DNA of 64,000 bases from Bacteroidaceae bacterium (GCA_017509605.1 JAFWPH010000015.1:1-64000); one strand, 5' to 3'. Positions 18,854 through 28,407 are shown, counted from the stretch's first letter. The notes: a model not told the origin generated them from the letters alone. Translations and numbers: made by a program.

Positions 18854-20038
18854 TTACTTGATGCCCAGTTTCTTGGCGATGGCCTTTGGCAGGGCGTCCT
18901 TATGAACGAGGATGTTCATGGTCTTGTACTTCACAAATGCTTTAGAAGCGTACCAGATGCCATTGTACTTGCCAGAGAGACCCCATGAGTTCTTTACCAT
19001 GAAATACTCCTTGCCAGTTTGGTCGGTAGCGATACCGTAGATGAGCATACCGTGGTCGTCGGTAGTCTCCCAGTTGTCGTAGGCCTCCTGGCGCATCTCC
19101 TGTGTCACTTCGATCTCAGGGCATGGACGGGTCGCCATTTCCGAACGACGCAGAGCAGCACTCTGTCCCACCCAGCGAGCCATGTCCGAACCTTCCATCT
19201 CTTGAGCCTTCTTCTCGTCTGGGCATACTGCGATACCGTCGCGGGTGAAACCTGTTTCGCTCACGTCAGAACCCCATGCGAAGGTGTAGCCTGTCTTCAC
19301 GGCATTGTCCATCACCTCCATGAGTTCGTCAATCGGAAGGTTGTAACTGGTGCCCCAGCGCCAGTTGTCCTGGATTTCCAGTACGAAAGGCTCGTAGAAA
19401 GGATGATGGGTGTAGGAAGTCAGCGACACGTAGTCGTCCATATTGAGACCAGTGCTCTCCATGTAACTCTTCGGAGTGTATGTCTTGCCGTTGTAGGTGA
19501 AAGTCTCAGGCACCTCACCAAGGTAAGTGTCGAGGATGGCGTTGAAGCCCTTGAACCATGCTGGGGAGAGTTTCTTCATCTCGCTTTTCGCGATGGCGCT
19601 GATGTATGCACCGGTGACCTTGTCGAGTTCAGTGAAGTTGGGCAGGGTGTCACCGTAAAGGGTGCCTGGCTCAGGCATGGCTGACTGAGGCGCCATACCG
19701 TAGTTCTTCATGCAATACACTGCATCGTAGAAACTGCCGCCCTGGCTGTAGGAGATGTCGCCATGGAGGCGGACTGCAGCTTTTCCGCGGTCCTCGTAGG
19801 TCTTGTGCACAAGGTACATCTCGCACAGGTCGTACTCACCCTTGCCTTTGCGGAGGAGTTCCGACTCGAAGAAGGCCAGACTGGAGAAAGCCCAGCAAGT
19901 GCCTGAACGGTTTTGGTTCTTGATGGATGTGATTGGGTTTTCCTTCACGGTGGTGAAGACGAAGCCCTGGTTGTTGCCCTGGGCGAAAGCGGACAGACCG
20001 CTCACGAGCAGAGCCAAGGTGAGAATTGTTTTCTTCAT
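18854..20038 (-). CDS. Exported C1-type cysteine peptidase (PepC/bleomycin hydrolase-like)
   Basis: Papain-superfamily peptidase of the C1B group, 394 aa. A signal peptide ends at about residue 20 (SGLSAFAQ), so unlike cytosolic PepC it should act in the periplasm or outside. The catalytic triad is visible: Cys48 in SGTCWAFSS, His329 in DHGMLIYG and Asn350 in KNSWG, with Gln41-42 ahead forming the oxyanion hole (KNQNRSG). It is last in an operon with aminopeptidase P (34 nt spacing), so the pair probably degrades imported or external peptides. Confidence 0.92.
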   Translation of the reverse strand: MKKTILTLALLVSGLSAFAQGNNQGFVFTTVKENPITSIKNQNRSGTCWAFSSLAFFESELLRKGKGEYDLCEMYLVHKTYEDRGKAAVRLHGDISYSQGGSFYDAVYCMKNYGMAPQSAMPEPGTLYGDTLPNFTELDKVTGAYISAIAKSEMKKLSPAWFKGFNAILDTYLGEVPETFTYNGKTYTPKSYMESTGLNMDDYVSLTSYTHHPFYEPFVLEIQDNWRWGTSYNLPIDELMEVMDNAVKTGYTFAWGSDVSETGFTRDGIAVCPDEKKAQEMEGSDMARWVGQSAALRRSEMATRPCPEIEVTQEMRQEAYDNWETTDDHGMLIYGIATDQTGKEYFMVKNSWGLSGKYNGIWYASKAFVKYKTMNILVHKDALPKAIAKKLGIK

Positions 20039-20072
20039 TTTCTGTTTTTACTGTTATGTTGTTATTGTTTTC

Positions 20073-21467
20073 TTATTTGCTGTTGATGAACTCCTCCACC
20101 TCGTCCATGTGGTATGGTATGATGTTCTTGCTGAGGACGCGGCACCCGTCTTCTGTGATGAGGATATCGTCCTCAAGGCGTACGCCTCCGAAGTCGCGGA
20201 ACTTATCGACCTCGTTGAAGTTGATGAACTCTGCATTGTGCTTGGTTGATTTCCAGAGGTCAATCAATGCTGGAATGAAATAGATGCCTGGCTCGTCGGT
20301 CATCACGAAACCTGGCTTCAGACGCTTTCCGCACCTGAGGCAGTTGGTGCCGAATTGAGTGGACGGTTGTATCTCGTCATCGAAACCTACATAGATCTGT
20401 CCAAGATTTTCCATGTCGTGCACGTCAAGACCCATCATGTGGCCCAGTCCGTGGGGAAAGAACATGGCGTGTGCTCCAGCCTTGACCGCTTCGTCAACAT
20501 CGCCCTTCATCAGTCCGATGGCTTTCAGACGCTCAGTCATCATTCGGGCCACACTCATGTGCACGTCATACCACTTGATGCCTGGACGGGCAATCTCGAT
20601 GGCATAGTCGTGACAGTCGGACACAATGCTGTAGATGTCGCGCTGCTGCTGGGTGTATCTTCCACTGATAGGAGTGGTGCGGGTGTTGTCGGAAGCGTAT
20701 CCTTCATACGATTCTGCGCCGGCGTCGCAAAGCATCAGACGACCGCTCTCGAGCAGACTTCCCGAAGGATATCCGTGTTGCACTTCACCGTGCATCGACA
20801 GAATGGTGGGGAAAGAGGTGCTGTTGCCATATTTGCAGGCCACTCCCTCCACGATGCCGGCGATGTAGCGCTCTGACACACCAGGACGACATTCTTTCTG
20901 GGCTGTGGTGTGCATCTTGTAGCCAATCTCGCAGGCTTTCTCAATCTCGGCAATCTCTTCTGGAGCCTTGCATTCCCTCATGCTCACGATGGCCTTGATC
21001 AATGGCACGGAGGCCGCCTCCTTGGTCGCAAGTGGATGGATGCCGATGAGGTCAGCAATCATAATCATGGTGTCGTGGCGGTAGGGTGGGGTGAAGAGGA
21101 TGGGTTGGTTTTTGGTTTTGGCTGCCTCAACGATGTTCTTGAGCTCTTTTAGTGGAGCGGAGTTGGCCACACCCACCTGGGCAGCCAGGTCGCTGATGGA
21201 GTCGATTGAACCATACCAGATGATGTCGTCGATATCCACATCATCACCCAACAGGTATTCCTTGTCGTTATCCACATCGATGATGCCCACGAGGCTCTCT
21301 ATCTGATGGCCGAAGAAGTAGATGAAAGTACTGTCCTGACGGAACTTATAGGTATTGGCTGGGTAGTTGAACGGAGCGTTGTTGTTGCCCGGGACGATGA
21401 TGAGTCCGCTGCCCATTTTCTGTTTCAGCGTGTTGCGGCGCTGAATGTAAATATCCTTGCTGAACAT
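20073..21467 (-). CDS. pepP: Xaa-Pro aminopeptidase (M24B)
   Basis: Metallopeptidase removing N-terminal residues that precede proline; cytosolic, with no signal peptide. 464 aa. The N-terminal AMP_N domain includes NAPFNYPANTYKFRQDSTF, and the C-terminal pita-bread fold has the metal ligands in LMLCDAGAESYEGYASDNTR (two Asp), PHGLGHMMGLDVHD (His), TDEPGIYF (Glu) and VRLEDDILI (Glu). It is the middle gene of a three-gene minus-strand operon. Confidence 0.94.
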   Translation of the reverse strand: MFSKDIYIQRRNTLKQKMGSGLIIVPGNNNAPFNYPANTYKFRQDSTFIYFFGHQIESLVGIIDVDNDKEYLLGDDVDIDDIIWYGSIDSISDLAAQVGVANSAPLKELKNIVEAAKTKNQPILFTPPYRHDTMIMIADLIGIHPLATKEAASVPLIKAIVSMRECKAPEEIAEIEKACEIGYKMHTTAQKECRPGVSERYIAGIVEGVACKYGNSTSFPTILSMHGEVQHGYPSGSLLESGRLMLCDAGAESYEGYASDNTRTTPISGRYTQQQRDIYSIVSDCHDYAIEIARPGIKWYDVHMSVARMMTERLKAIGLMKGDVDEAVKAGAHAMFFPHGLGHMMGLDVHDMENLGQIYVGFDDEIQPSTQFGTNCLRCGKRLKPGFVMTDEPGIYFIPALIDLWKSTKHNAEFINFNEVDKFRDFGGVRLEDDILITEDGCRVLSKNIIPYHMDEVEEFINSK

Positions 21468-21503
21468 AGTCTTAAGTTAGGTTTATGGGGTTATGAATCA
21501 AGT

Positions 21504-21803
21504 TTAGTCGTTCTTTTCCTTTTGTGAATCTGAACTGTGATGATGGTGTTTGTGGCGGTACCTCTTGTTCATCTCCTTGTTGACATCCTCAACATCTCCT
21601 CTGCTACCATTGTCCGACTTGCTGTGGGTGTGGTGGATAATGTGGTATTTTGCCAAGTCGTGGAGAATGGGATGGTCCTCTTTCTCATAGACTTGCTTAT
21701 GACAGATTTCATACACCTTTGATGGGGTGGTGAAATGCTTGATAGCTATCCAAATATAAGTCCACTTGTGTTTGGATGTCTTGTAAGAATCAACTTTTGC
21801 CAT
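21504..21803 (-). CDS. Small His-rich hypothetical protein
   Basis: A 99-aa protein, not assigned to a function. The N-terminal 60 residues are ordered in appearance (WTYIWIAIKHF, then TPSKVYEICHKQVY and HPILHDLAKYHIIHHTH). The C-terminal 35 residues are basic and His/Ser/Asp-rich with a HKHHHH run. No signal peptide. Its start lies 36 nt upstream of pepP and close to a consensus promoter, which makes it the first gene of the operon and supports it as real. The His cluster could bind metal, and both downstream peptidase types include a metalloenzyme; that link is only inference. Confidence 0.65.
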   Translation of the reverse strand: MAKVDSYKTSKHKWTYIWIAIKHFTTPSKVYEICHKQVYEKEDHPILHDLAKYHIIHHTHSKSDNGSRGDVEDVNKEMNKRYRHKHHHHSSDSQKEKND

Positions 21804-21856
21804 TTTTCATCAGTTTTTGAACATGGTTATAAATAATAATGTGGTTATTTAACCAA

Positions 21857-21886
21857 CAAATTTACAAATATTTGACGGGAGTACAA
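21857..21886 (-). promoter_or_regulatory. Putative promoter of the peptidase operon
   Basis: On the minus strand TTG (21886-21884) lies 19 nt before TAAATTTG (21864-21857), matching the consensus. Confidence 0.55.
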
Positions 21887-21999
21887 AATTCCTGACTTGA
21901 ATTTTGCTCGTTGGCCTCATTTTTGGTTGATTCATAGCTGTTTTGGCTTCCTTCTTGATAACGGATACCATGGCTCATGTCTGTTTAATACAAATAAAA

Positions 22000-22031
22000 C
22001 GGGATGACAACATCAAAGTGTCATCATCCCG
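22000..22031 (-). terminator. Rho-independent terminator of nifJ
   Basis: The minus strand forms a stem of CGGGATG...ACA with TGTCATCCCG (3-nt bulge), followed by TTTTATTTG. It lies 43 nt past the nifJ stop. Confidence 0.8.
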
Positions 22032-22073
22032 CTTCTTATCAAGATGTGATTAGATTTCTCTAATCGTGGAATA

Positions 22074-25000
22074 CTACTCGGAGTAGTCAATCTTGCTCAT
22101 GCGAACATAGGTCTTGTAGCGACGCTGGGCTGCTTTCTTAGCTGCATCGTACAACTCCTGTGCCTCGGCTGGCTTCACCTTCTTCAGTGAGAGGTAGCGA
22201 ACCTCACCCTCGAGGAATGCCTGGAAGTCATCCCAGTTAGGCTCCTTGGAGTCGAGCTGGAACGGATTCTTGCCCTGCTCTTCCAGACGCGGGTCGTAGC
22301 GCCAGAGGTGCCAGTAGCCACAAGCCACAGCCTTGGCCTCTTCTGCCTGGCTCTTGCCCATGCCTCCCTTGGCCTTCAGACCGTGGTTGATACATGGAGC
22401 GTAAGCGATGACGATAGATGGGCCTGGATAAGCCTCTGCCTCACGGAATGCCTTCAGACACTGGTTGTTGTCAGCACCCATAGCCACCTGAGCTACATAG
22501 ACATAACCGTATGTGGCCTGCATCAGGCCGAGGTCCTTCTTGCTGATGCGCTTTCCGCCAGCGGCGAACTGTGCGATAGCACCGATAGGAGTAGCCTTGG
22601 AAGACTGACCGCCGGTGTTGGAGTAAACCTCCGTGTCGATGACGAAGATGTTCACGTCCTCACCAGATGCCAGCACGTGGTCGAGACCTCCGTAACCGAT
22701 ATCGTAAGAAGCACCGTCACCACCGATGATCCACTGTGAGCGCTTCACCAGATAGTGGCTGAACTCAGACAACTGTGCACATACAGGACAACCTGCAGCC
22801 TTGCCTGCCTCAATCTCGGGAACGAGTTTGGCGGCAGCGGCCTTCGATGCGTCGGCGTCGTTCATGCCGTCAATCCATTCCTGTGCGGCAGCCTTGAAGC
22901 TGGCGGGAACGCCTTCCTCGGCAATCTGACCTTCGAGCATAGTCTTGATGCGTGCGCGCAGTTTCTTGGTGGCGATAGCCATACCCAGACCGTATTCGCA
23001 GAAGTCCTCGAAGAGGGAGTTCGACCATGCGGGACCCTGGCCCTTCTCGTTCTTGGTGTAAGGAGTGGAAGGTATGGAACCAGAGTAGATAGACGAGCAA
23101 CCTGTAGCGTTGGATGCCATCTCGCGGTCACCGAAGAGTTGGGAGATGAGTTTCACGTATGGAGTCTCACCGCAACCAGAGCATGCGCCCGAGAACTCGA
23201 ACAACGGAGTGGCGAACTGCGATACGCGTGGGTTGGCCTTGATGTCGATCAGATCCTGCTTGCTCTTCACGTTCTTCACCAGGTAATCCCAGTTCTTGGC
23301 CTCGTCGAGTTGGCTCTCAAGAGCAACCATCGACAATGCCTTGTTGCCCTTCTTGCCAGGACATACGTCAACGCAGTTGCCGCAGCCAAGACAATCGAGA
23401 ACGCCTACCTGCATGCGGAACTTCATGCCCTTGATCTGAGCTGGTGCGAGTACGCTGAGAGTATCGCCCTCGAAGCCGGCAGCCTCTTGGTCGTCCATGA
23501 CGAACGGACGGATACAAGCGTGAGGACAAACGAAAGCACACTTGTTGCACTGGATACAGTTCTCGGCATTCCATACAGGAACGAAAGCGGCTACACCGCG
23601 CTTCTCGTAGGCGGCTGTGCCTTGCTCCCAAGCACCGTCCTCGTATCCCTTGTAGGCGGATACTGGAAGAAGGTCACCGTTCTGGGCGTTGATAGGACGT
23701 ACCACCTTGCTGATGAACTCGGGTTCTTCTCTCAGTACCTCTGCGTCTGGCTCGAGGTTGGCCCAAGCTGGGTCGATAGGCAACTGCTTGTACTCACCAC
23801 CGCGGTCAACAGCAGCATAGTTCATGTTGACGATGTCCTCGCCCTTCTTACCGTATGACTTCACGATGAACTTCTTCATCTGCTCGATGGCCAGGTCAAC
23901 AGGAATCACTTCTGTGATGCGGAAGAATGCTGACTGGAGGATGGTGTTGGTACGGTTGCCAAGTCCGATTTCCTGGGCAATCTTGGTGGCGTTGATATAG
24001 TAAACCTTGATGTTCTTCTTAGCGAAGAAGCTCTTCACATTGTTGGGCAGGTTCTTAGCCAGTTCGTCGCCATCCCAGATGGTGTTGAGGAGGAACGTAC
24101 CGTTCTCGCGCAGACCACGGGTGACATCGTACATACGGAGATATGCCTGTACGTGGCATGCCACGAAGTTAGGTGTCTTGATCTGGTAAGTGGAACGGAT
24201 GGGGGTGTCACCGAAACGAAGGTGTGAGCAGGTGAAGCCACCCGACTTCTTCGAGTCGTAAGAGAAGTATGCCTGGCAGTACTTGTTGGTGTTGTCACCA
24301 ATAATCTTCACGGAGTTCTTGTTGGCACCTACGGTACCGTCGGCACCCAGTCCGAAGAACTTGGCCTCGAAGATACCCTCACCGCCAAGAGCTTTTTCTT
24401 CTTCCAATGGAAGAGAATGGAAGGTCACGTCGTCAACGACACCCACGGTGAAGTGGTCCTTAGGCTCGGGCAGTTCGAGGTTGTCGTAAACGCTCAGAAT
24501 CATTGTGGCAGTCACGTCAGCGCTACCCAGACCATAACGGCCACCCACGATCAATGGGCAGTTCTCCTGGCCATAGTAAGCGTTCTTCACGTCGAGGTGC
24601 AATGGCTCGCAGTCTGCGCCTGGCTCCTTGGTACGGTCGAGCACGGCAATGCGCTTGGCTGTCTTGGGGATAGCGGCGAGCAGGTGCTTGTTGGAGAAAG
24701 GACGATAGAGGTGAACAGAAACCATACCGTATTTCTTGCCATTGGCGTTGGCGTAGTCGATGGCCTCGCGTGCTGCCTCGGTGGCGGAACCCATGAGGAC
24801 AATCACCTCCTCGGCGTCTTCAGCACCGTAGTAGCTGAAGAGTTTGTACTCGCGTCCTGTGATAGCCGAAATCTTCTCCATGTATTCCTCTACGATAGCG
24901 GGAACAGCGTCGTAGTAGGGGTTGCAAGCCTCGCGGTGTGCGAAGAATGTCTCGGGGTTCTCTGCCATACCCTTGGCCTGTGGATGCTCTGGACTCAAGG

Positions 25001-25625
25001 CACGTGCACGGAACTCGCTGAGTGCTTTCATGTCAACCAGTGGACGGAGGTCTTCCATATCCATCTCCTCGATCTTCTGGTACTCATGAGAAGTGCGGAA
25101 ACCATCGAAGAAGTTGATGAAAGGAACGCGGCTCTTCAGTGATGCCAGATGGGCCACTGCTGCGAGGTCCATTACTTCCTGAACAGAACCTTCAGCCAAC
25201 ATGGCGAAACCTGTCTGGCGGCAAGCCATCACATCGCCGTGGTCACCGAAAATACAGAGGGCGTGTGAGGCCAATGTACGTGCTGACACATGGAAAACGC
25301 TGGGAAGCAACTCACCTGCAATCTTGTACATGTTTGGAATCATCAGCAACAATCCCTGGGAAGCAGTGAATGTGGTGGTCAAGGCACCTGCCTGGAGTGA
25401 ACCATGAACAGCGCCTGCGGCACCAGCCTCAGACTGCATCTCCTGTACCAATACTGTGTCGCCGAACAGGTTCTTTCTTCCTGCTACAGCCCACTCATCA
25501 ACATGCTCGGCCATTGGCGAGGATGGGGTGATGGGATAGATGGCAGCCACCTCGGAGAACATGTATGCTACATGTGCCGCAGCTTGGTTACCATCACACG
25601 TGATGAATTTCTTTTCTTTACTCAT
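22074..25625 (-). CDS. nifJ: Pyruvate:ferredoxin (flavodoxin) oxidoreductase
   Basis: Central anaerobic enzyme: pyruvate plus CoA gives acetyl-CoA, CO2 and reduced ferredoxin. It is a single 1183-aa fused chain in the usual order: N-terminal pyruvate-binding and transketolase-like domains, gamma domain, a two-cluster ferredoxin domain (CIQCNKCAFVCPHAC near residue 693, CLGCGNCVDVCPG near 743), and the C-terminal thiamine diphosphate domain with GGDGASYDIGYGG near 973 and VYSNTGGQSSK. The extra Cys region ACSGCGETPYVK near 815 is typical. It has its own terminator. The upstream ATPase gene is only 99 nt away on the same strand, and no good promoter is seen between them. Confidence 0.98.
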   Translation of the reverse strand: MSKEKKFITCDGNQAAAHVAYMFSEVAAIYPITPSSPMAEHVDEWAVAGRKNLFGDTVLVQEMQSEAGAAGAVHGSLQAGALTTTFTASQGLLLMIPNMYKIAGELLPSVFHVSARTLASHALCIFGDHGDVMACRQTGFAMLAEGSVQEVMDLAAVAHLASLKSRVPFINFFDGFRTSHEYQKIEEMDMEDLRPLVDMKALSEFRARALSPEHPQAKGMAENPETFFAHREACNPYYDAVPAIVEEYMEKISAITGREYKLFSYYGAEDAEEVIVLMGSATEAAREAIDYANANGKKYGMVSVHLYRPFSNKHLLAAIPKTAKRIAVLDRTKEPGADCEPLHLDVKNAYYGQENCPLIVGGRYGLGSADVTATMILSVYDNLELPEPKDHFTVGVVDDVTFHSLPLEEEKALGGEGIFEAKFFGLGADGTVGANKNSVKIIGDNTNKYCQAYFSYDSKKSGGFTCSHLRFGDTPIRSTYQIKTPNFVACHVQAYLRMYDVTRGLRENGTFLLNTIWDGDELAKNLPNNVKSFFAKKNIKVYYINATKIAQEIGLGNRTNTILQSAFFRITEVIPVDLAIEQMKKFIVKSYGKKGEDIVNMNYAAVDRGGEYKQLPIDPAWANLEPDAEVLREEPEFISKVVRPINAQNGDLLPVSAYKGYEDGAWEQGTAAYEKRGVAAFVPVWNAENCIQCNKCAFVCPHACIRPFVMDDQEAAGFEGDTLSVLAPAQIKGMKFRMQVGVLDCLGCGNCVDVCPGKKGNKALSMVALESQLDEAKNWDYLVKNVKSKQDLIDIKANPRVSQFATPLFEFSGACSGCGETPYVKLISQLFGDREMASNATGCSSIYSGSIPSTPYTKNEKGQGPAWSNSLFEDFCEYGLGMAIATKKLRARIKTMLEGQIAEEGVPASFKAAAQEWIDGMNDADASKAAAAKLVPEIEAGKAAGCPVCAQLSEFSHYLVKRSQWIIGGDGASYDIGYGGLDHVLASGEDVNIFVIDTEVYSNTGGQSSKATPIGAIAQFAAGGKRISKKDLGLMQATYGYVYVAQVAMGADNNQCLKAFREAEAYPGPSIVIAYAPCINHGLKAKGGMGKSQAEEAKAVACGYWHLWRYDPRLEEQGKNPFQLDSKEPNWDDFQAFLEGEVRYLSLKKVKPAEAQELYDAAKKAAQRRYKTYVRMSKIDYSE

Positions 25626-25724
25626 AACTGTTTTGTGAAAAAGTTTATAGTTTTTTGTTTGTATTGTAATTTGCCTTTTGTTGCGAAGGGCTTATTTGAT
25701 TGTCATAAGGTTGATCGGCTACGG

Positions 25725-26906
25725 TCAATAGAGGAATCCGAACAGCCAGAGCGGTATCTGGTTGTTGGTGCCCACATCGCAGTTGTTCACAGCGAAATAG
25801 ACATCAATGCCGTTCTTCAAACGAGAGGGATGCTCCACCACCTTGTAGCGGCTTTGTCCGTCAACAATGAATGCTCCGCCCTTACCGTCCTTGTTCAGCA
25901 CATGGTCTTTCCACATGGTGTTGCAGAAGAAGGTCTCCCACACATCGTGCTGGTCGAAACTTTGGGGATAGAAACTGTAGAGCAGGTTGGGGTTGTGGAG
26001 CTGGACACGGCCCGGTTTCTTGGGGAACTCCTCACCGATGTTGTAGATGATGTTCACCAAACGGGCTTCCATCAGATACTTGATGTAGTTCATCACCGTG
26101 GCTCGTGAGATGTTCAGGGTCTTGGCTAGCTGACTCACGTTGGGTACACTCGTGCCGTTGCAGGTGAGCAGATAGAAGAGTTTCTTGATTTTTGCCAAAT
26201 ACTTCAATTCTATTTGTTTCAGCAACAGAATGTCCACCTCAATCATCATGTTCATGGTCTTCAGCAGGTTCTCTGAGAAGTCTCGTTTCTCCAGGAAGAA
26301 GGGGTAGAATCCGTGATGAAGGTAGTCGTTGAGATATTTGCGGGGGTTCACCTCTTTGGTGATTTCTGTGGCGATTTCCACATGGTTCTTCTCGATGTCG
26401 CTGAGCGAGTAGTGGGGGAAATCGTGTCCAGTCACCAGATTGAGGTATTCACGGAAAGAGAATCCACGCAGGTTGTAGGAGTGGACGATGCCGTTGAGTT
26501 CGGGGTTCTCCTCTTTCAGCCTCATGACCGAAGAGCCAGTGAACACAATCTTCAGGTTGGGATAGCGGTCGTAGCAGTCGCGCAACTGTCGGCTCCAGTC
26601 AGGAAGCTTGAACACTTGGTCAATCAGCAACACACGTCCTCCATGGTTGTAGAATTCACCGGCGAATTGCCTGATGCCGATGTCCTGAACATAGAAGTTG
26701 TTGGTGTTGATATATAGGCAAGAACGGTCGTCGGGATTGAATTTTTCCTTGGCGTATTGGAGAAGGAAAGTGGTTTTCCCAACTCCTCGAGTGCCTTTTA
26801 TACCAATCAGCCGATGACTCCAGTTGATCTCGTCCATAAGGTCACGACGAACTGGAGCATTCAGGTGCTCTACTAAATAGGCGTGCGTTCGGAAGAAAGA
26901 GTCCAT
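25725..26906 (-). CDS. AAA_14/DUF4143-type ATPase
   Basis: A 393-aa ATPase of the large Bacteroidetes AAA_14 plus DUF4143 family, whose roles are mostly unknown. Walker A GTRGVGKTT has Lys44. The Walker B segment VLLIDQV places Gln97 after Asp96, where the family normally has Glu, so hydrolysis may be impaired. Sensor-like FTGSS follows near 130. A helix-turn-helix-like stretch (NVSQLAKTLNISRATVMNYIKYL) is near residue 255 and the DUF4143 C-terminal region follows. It sits upstream of nifJ on the same strand and has its own promoter. Confidence 0.85.
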   Translation of the reverse strand: MDSFFRTHAYLVEHLNAPVRRDLMDEINWSHRLIGIKGTRGVGKTTFLLQYAKEKFNPDDRSCLYINTNNFYVQDIGIRQFAGEFYNHGGRVLLIDQVFKLPDWSRQLRDCYDRYPNLKIVFTGSSVMRLKEENPELNGIVHSYNLRGFSFREYLNLVTGHDFPHYSLSDIEKNHVEIATEITKEVNPRKYLNDYLHHGFYPFFLEKRDFSENLLKTMNMMIEVDILLLKQIELKYLAKIKKLFYLLTCNGTSVPNVSQLAKTLNISRATVMNYIKYLMEARLVNIIYNIGEEFPKKPGRVQLHNPNLLYSFYPQSFDQHDVWETFFCNTMWKDHVLNKDGKGGAFIVDGQSRYKVVEHPSRLKNGIDVYFAVNNCDVGTNNQIPLWLFGFLY

Positions 26907-27017
26907 GTAGTTGGTTTTCTGCCTTTAATGTGTTGTTTTTTCTCGATAATCCCGCGGGGAAAAACGCTAAAGAACTGTGTGAGCATCACCTTTGCCACTT
27001 TCCCCTGCAATTTTCTG

Positions 27018-27047
27018 CAAAAGTACGAAAAAAAATCAATATTGCAA
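27018..27047 (-). promoter_or_regulatory. Putative promoter of the DUF4143 ATPase
   Basis: On the minus strand TTG (27047-27045) lies 19 nt before TACTTTTG (27025-27018). Confidence 0.5.
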
Positions 27048-27131
27048 AGTGGACTTTACAAAAATAAACAAGGTGGCTCACTTTTTTGCTTTTTTGTCGT
27101 GATTGGGCTCAATAACTGAATAAAGATGTGC

Positions 27132-27139
27132 TAACTTTG
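27132..27139 (+). promoter_or_regulatory. Putative -7 element of the ATP-grasp-like gene
   Basis: TAACTTTG followed by C, 43 nt before the chosen ATG. The nearest TTG (27103-27105) is farther away than usual. Confidence 0.4.
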
Positions 27140-27182
27140 CGTTTTGTAAGTTTGTTTGTTCCATCTGCTAAGGCAAAGTCTC

Positions 27183-28337
27183 ATGAGAAATAGATTGTTG
27201 GTTTTCAATTGCTCCACCGATATGGCGTTGGCCAGCGGGCTTGACAACTACACCCCACCACCAATGATTCAGTGCATGGAGCGCGAACTGGAACTCCTTC
27301 CTATTTGGTGGGCATTCAACGGCGATGTGGTTTTGGTAACCGATATTGATGAGGCAAAACTTTTCCTTGATCAGGTGAACGAAAAACTCACTTCTTGCGA
27401 ACTGCCACCGAAAAACATCGTTTTCATGGACCGGATAGGACGTCTGTCCGGCAAGTCAATAGACAGGAAACAACTGCAGCCGTGCCCTTGGGGGTGGAAC
27501 AAAAGTCTGGTTAGACAACTGCTGAGACTTGGGCTCAATCCTGAAGCCATGCCCACACCTGAGCGCTTGGATGAGTTGAGGATGTTTTCCAACCGGCGCT
27601 CAGGGGTCGCTTATATACGCCATTTGTTATCTCATTTTCAATCAAGAAAATGGCCAGACAATGATGCTGTTTCCTTTCATGAGTTGGTAGGTTTTGATAT
27701 GGACTTTGTGGATAATTGGCCAGCGATGACTGATAAAATGAATCTTTTGTTGCCAAAGTATCCGATGATGTTGAAATCGCCATGGTCGAGTAGCGGCAAG
27801 GGAAACCTGGTGATGAGAGAGGCGGACAAAAACGCCATACAATGGGCGAAGTCGGTCATCGACAAACAAGGTGGCCTTTGTGTGGATCGCTTCTATCGCA
27901 AGGAACTTGATTTCGCTATGGAATTCAGTGTCCATGACGGTGTTTGTGCTTTCCTCGGTTATTCGCTATTCCGTACCGACACTAATGGCAGGTATGAGGG
28001 GAATGTGGTGGGCAGCCAGCATCGGATCCTAAATACCATCCTTGACGCAGGCGTGGAAATGCCAATACTGAAAAGGGTCGCGGATTACCATCAACATTGC
28101 CTTCCTCTGTGGCTCGGTCATGACTACGACGATGTGGTGGGCATCGACATGCTGCTGGCAAATGTTGGTGGTCGGCATTATCTGCATCCTTGCGTCGAAA
28201 TCAACTTGAGAATGAACATGGGGATTGTCGCTTTGGCTTTGGCACAACAGCGAATCCCCGACATGTCTCTCACACCTTCAGACCATCCACATTTCCGGGC
28301 CAGATTATTTCAGGGCCGTTTTTTCATAGAGAAATAA
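27183..28337 (+). CDS. Uncharacterised ATP-grasp-like protein
   Basis: A 384-aa cytosolic protein; the ATG at 27183 is preferred over an upstream TTG. The function is not recognised, but the C-terminal half looks like an ATP-grasp fold. LKSPWSSSGKGNLV near residue 196 resembles the nucleotide-binding Lys and glycine loop. VGIDMLL followed by HPCVEINLRMNMG near 335-345 has the Asp/Glu-x-Asn-x-Arg metal-binding pattern of this superfamily. The N-terminal 120 residues (FNCSTDMALASGLDNYTPPP) look like a separate domain. ATP-grasp enzymes ligate carboxylates to amines or thiols, so this may be a peptide- or cofactor-type ligase. It is monocistronic. Confidence 0.65.
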   Translation: MRNRLLVFNCSTDMALASGLDNYTPPPMIQCMERELELLPIWWAFNGDVVLVTDIDEAKLFLDQVNEKLTSCELPPKNIVFMDRIGRLSGKSIDRKQLQPCPWGWNKSLVRQLLRLGLNPEAMPTPERLDELRMFSNRRSGVAYIRHLLSHFQSRKWPDNDAVSFHELVGFDMDFVDNWPAMTDKMNLLLPKYPMMLKSPWSSSGKGNLVMREADKNAIQWAKSVIDKQGGLCVDRFYRKELDFAMEFSVHDGVCAFLGYSLFRTDTNGRYEGNVVGSQHRILNTILDAGVEMPILKRVADYHQHCLPLWLGHDYDDVVGIDMLLANVGGRHYLHPCVEINLRMNMGIVALALAQQRIPDMSLTPSDHPHFRARLFQGRFFIEK

Positions 28338-28374
28338 CCCGATGTGTTAAATAACTGTTAAATTCATCCTTTCG

Positions 28375-28407
28375 TTTGGAAGGATACTTCTTTTGTTTAT
28401 AACTTTG
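28375..28407 (+). promoter_or_regulatory. Putative promoter of the SPFH gene
   Basis: TTTG (28375-28378) lies 21 nt before TAACTTTG (28400-28407), followed by C. Confidence 0.5.

Noticed and set aside
22755-23858. 367-codon open frame antisense to nifJ
   Set aside because: The nifJ frame is unambiguous; the antisense frame has no domain-like pattern and no start context.
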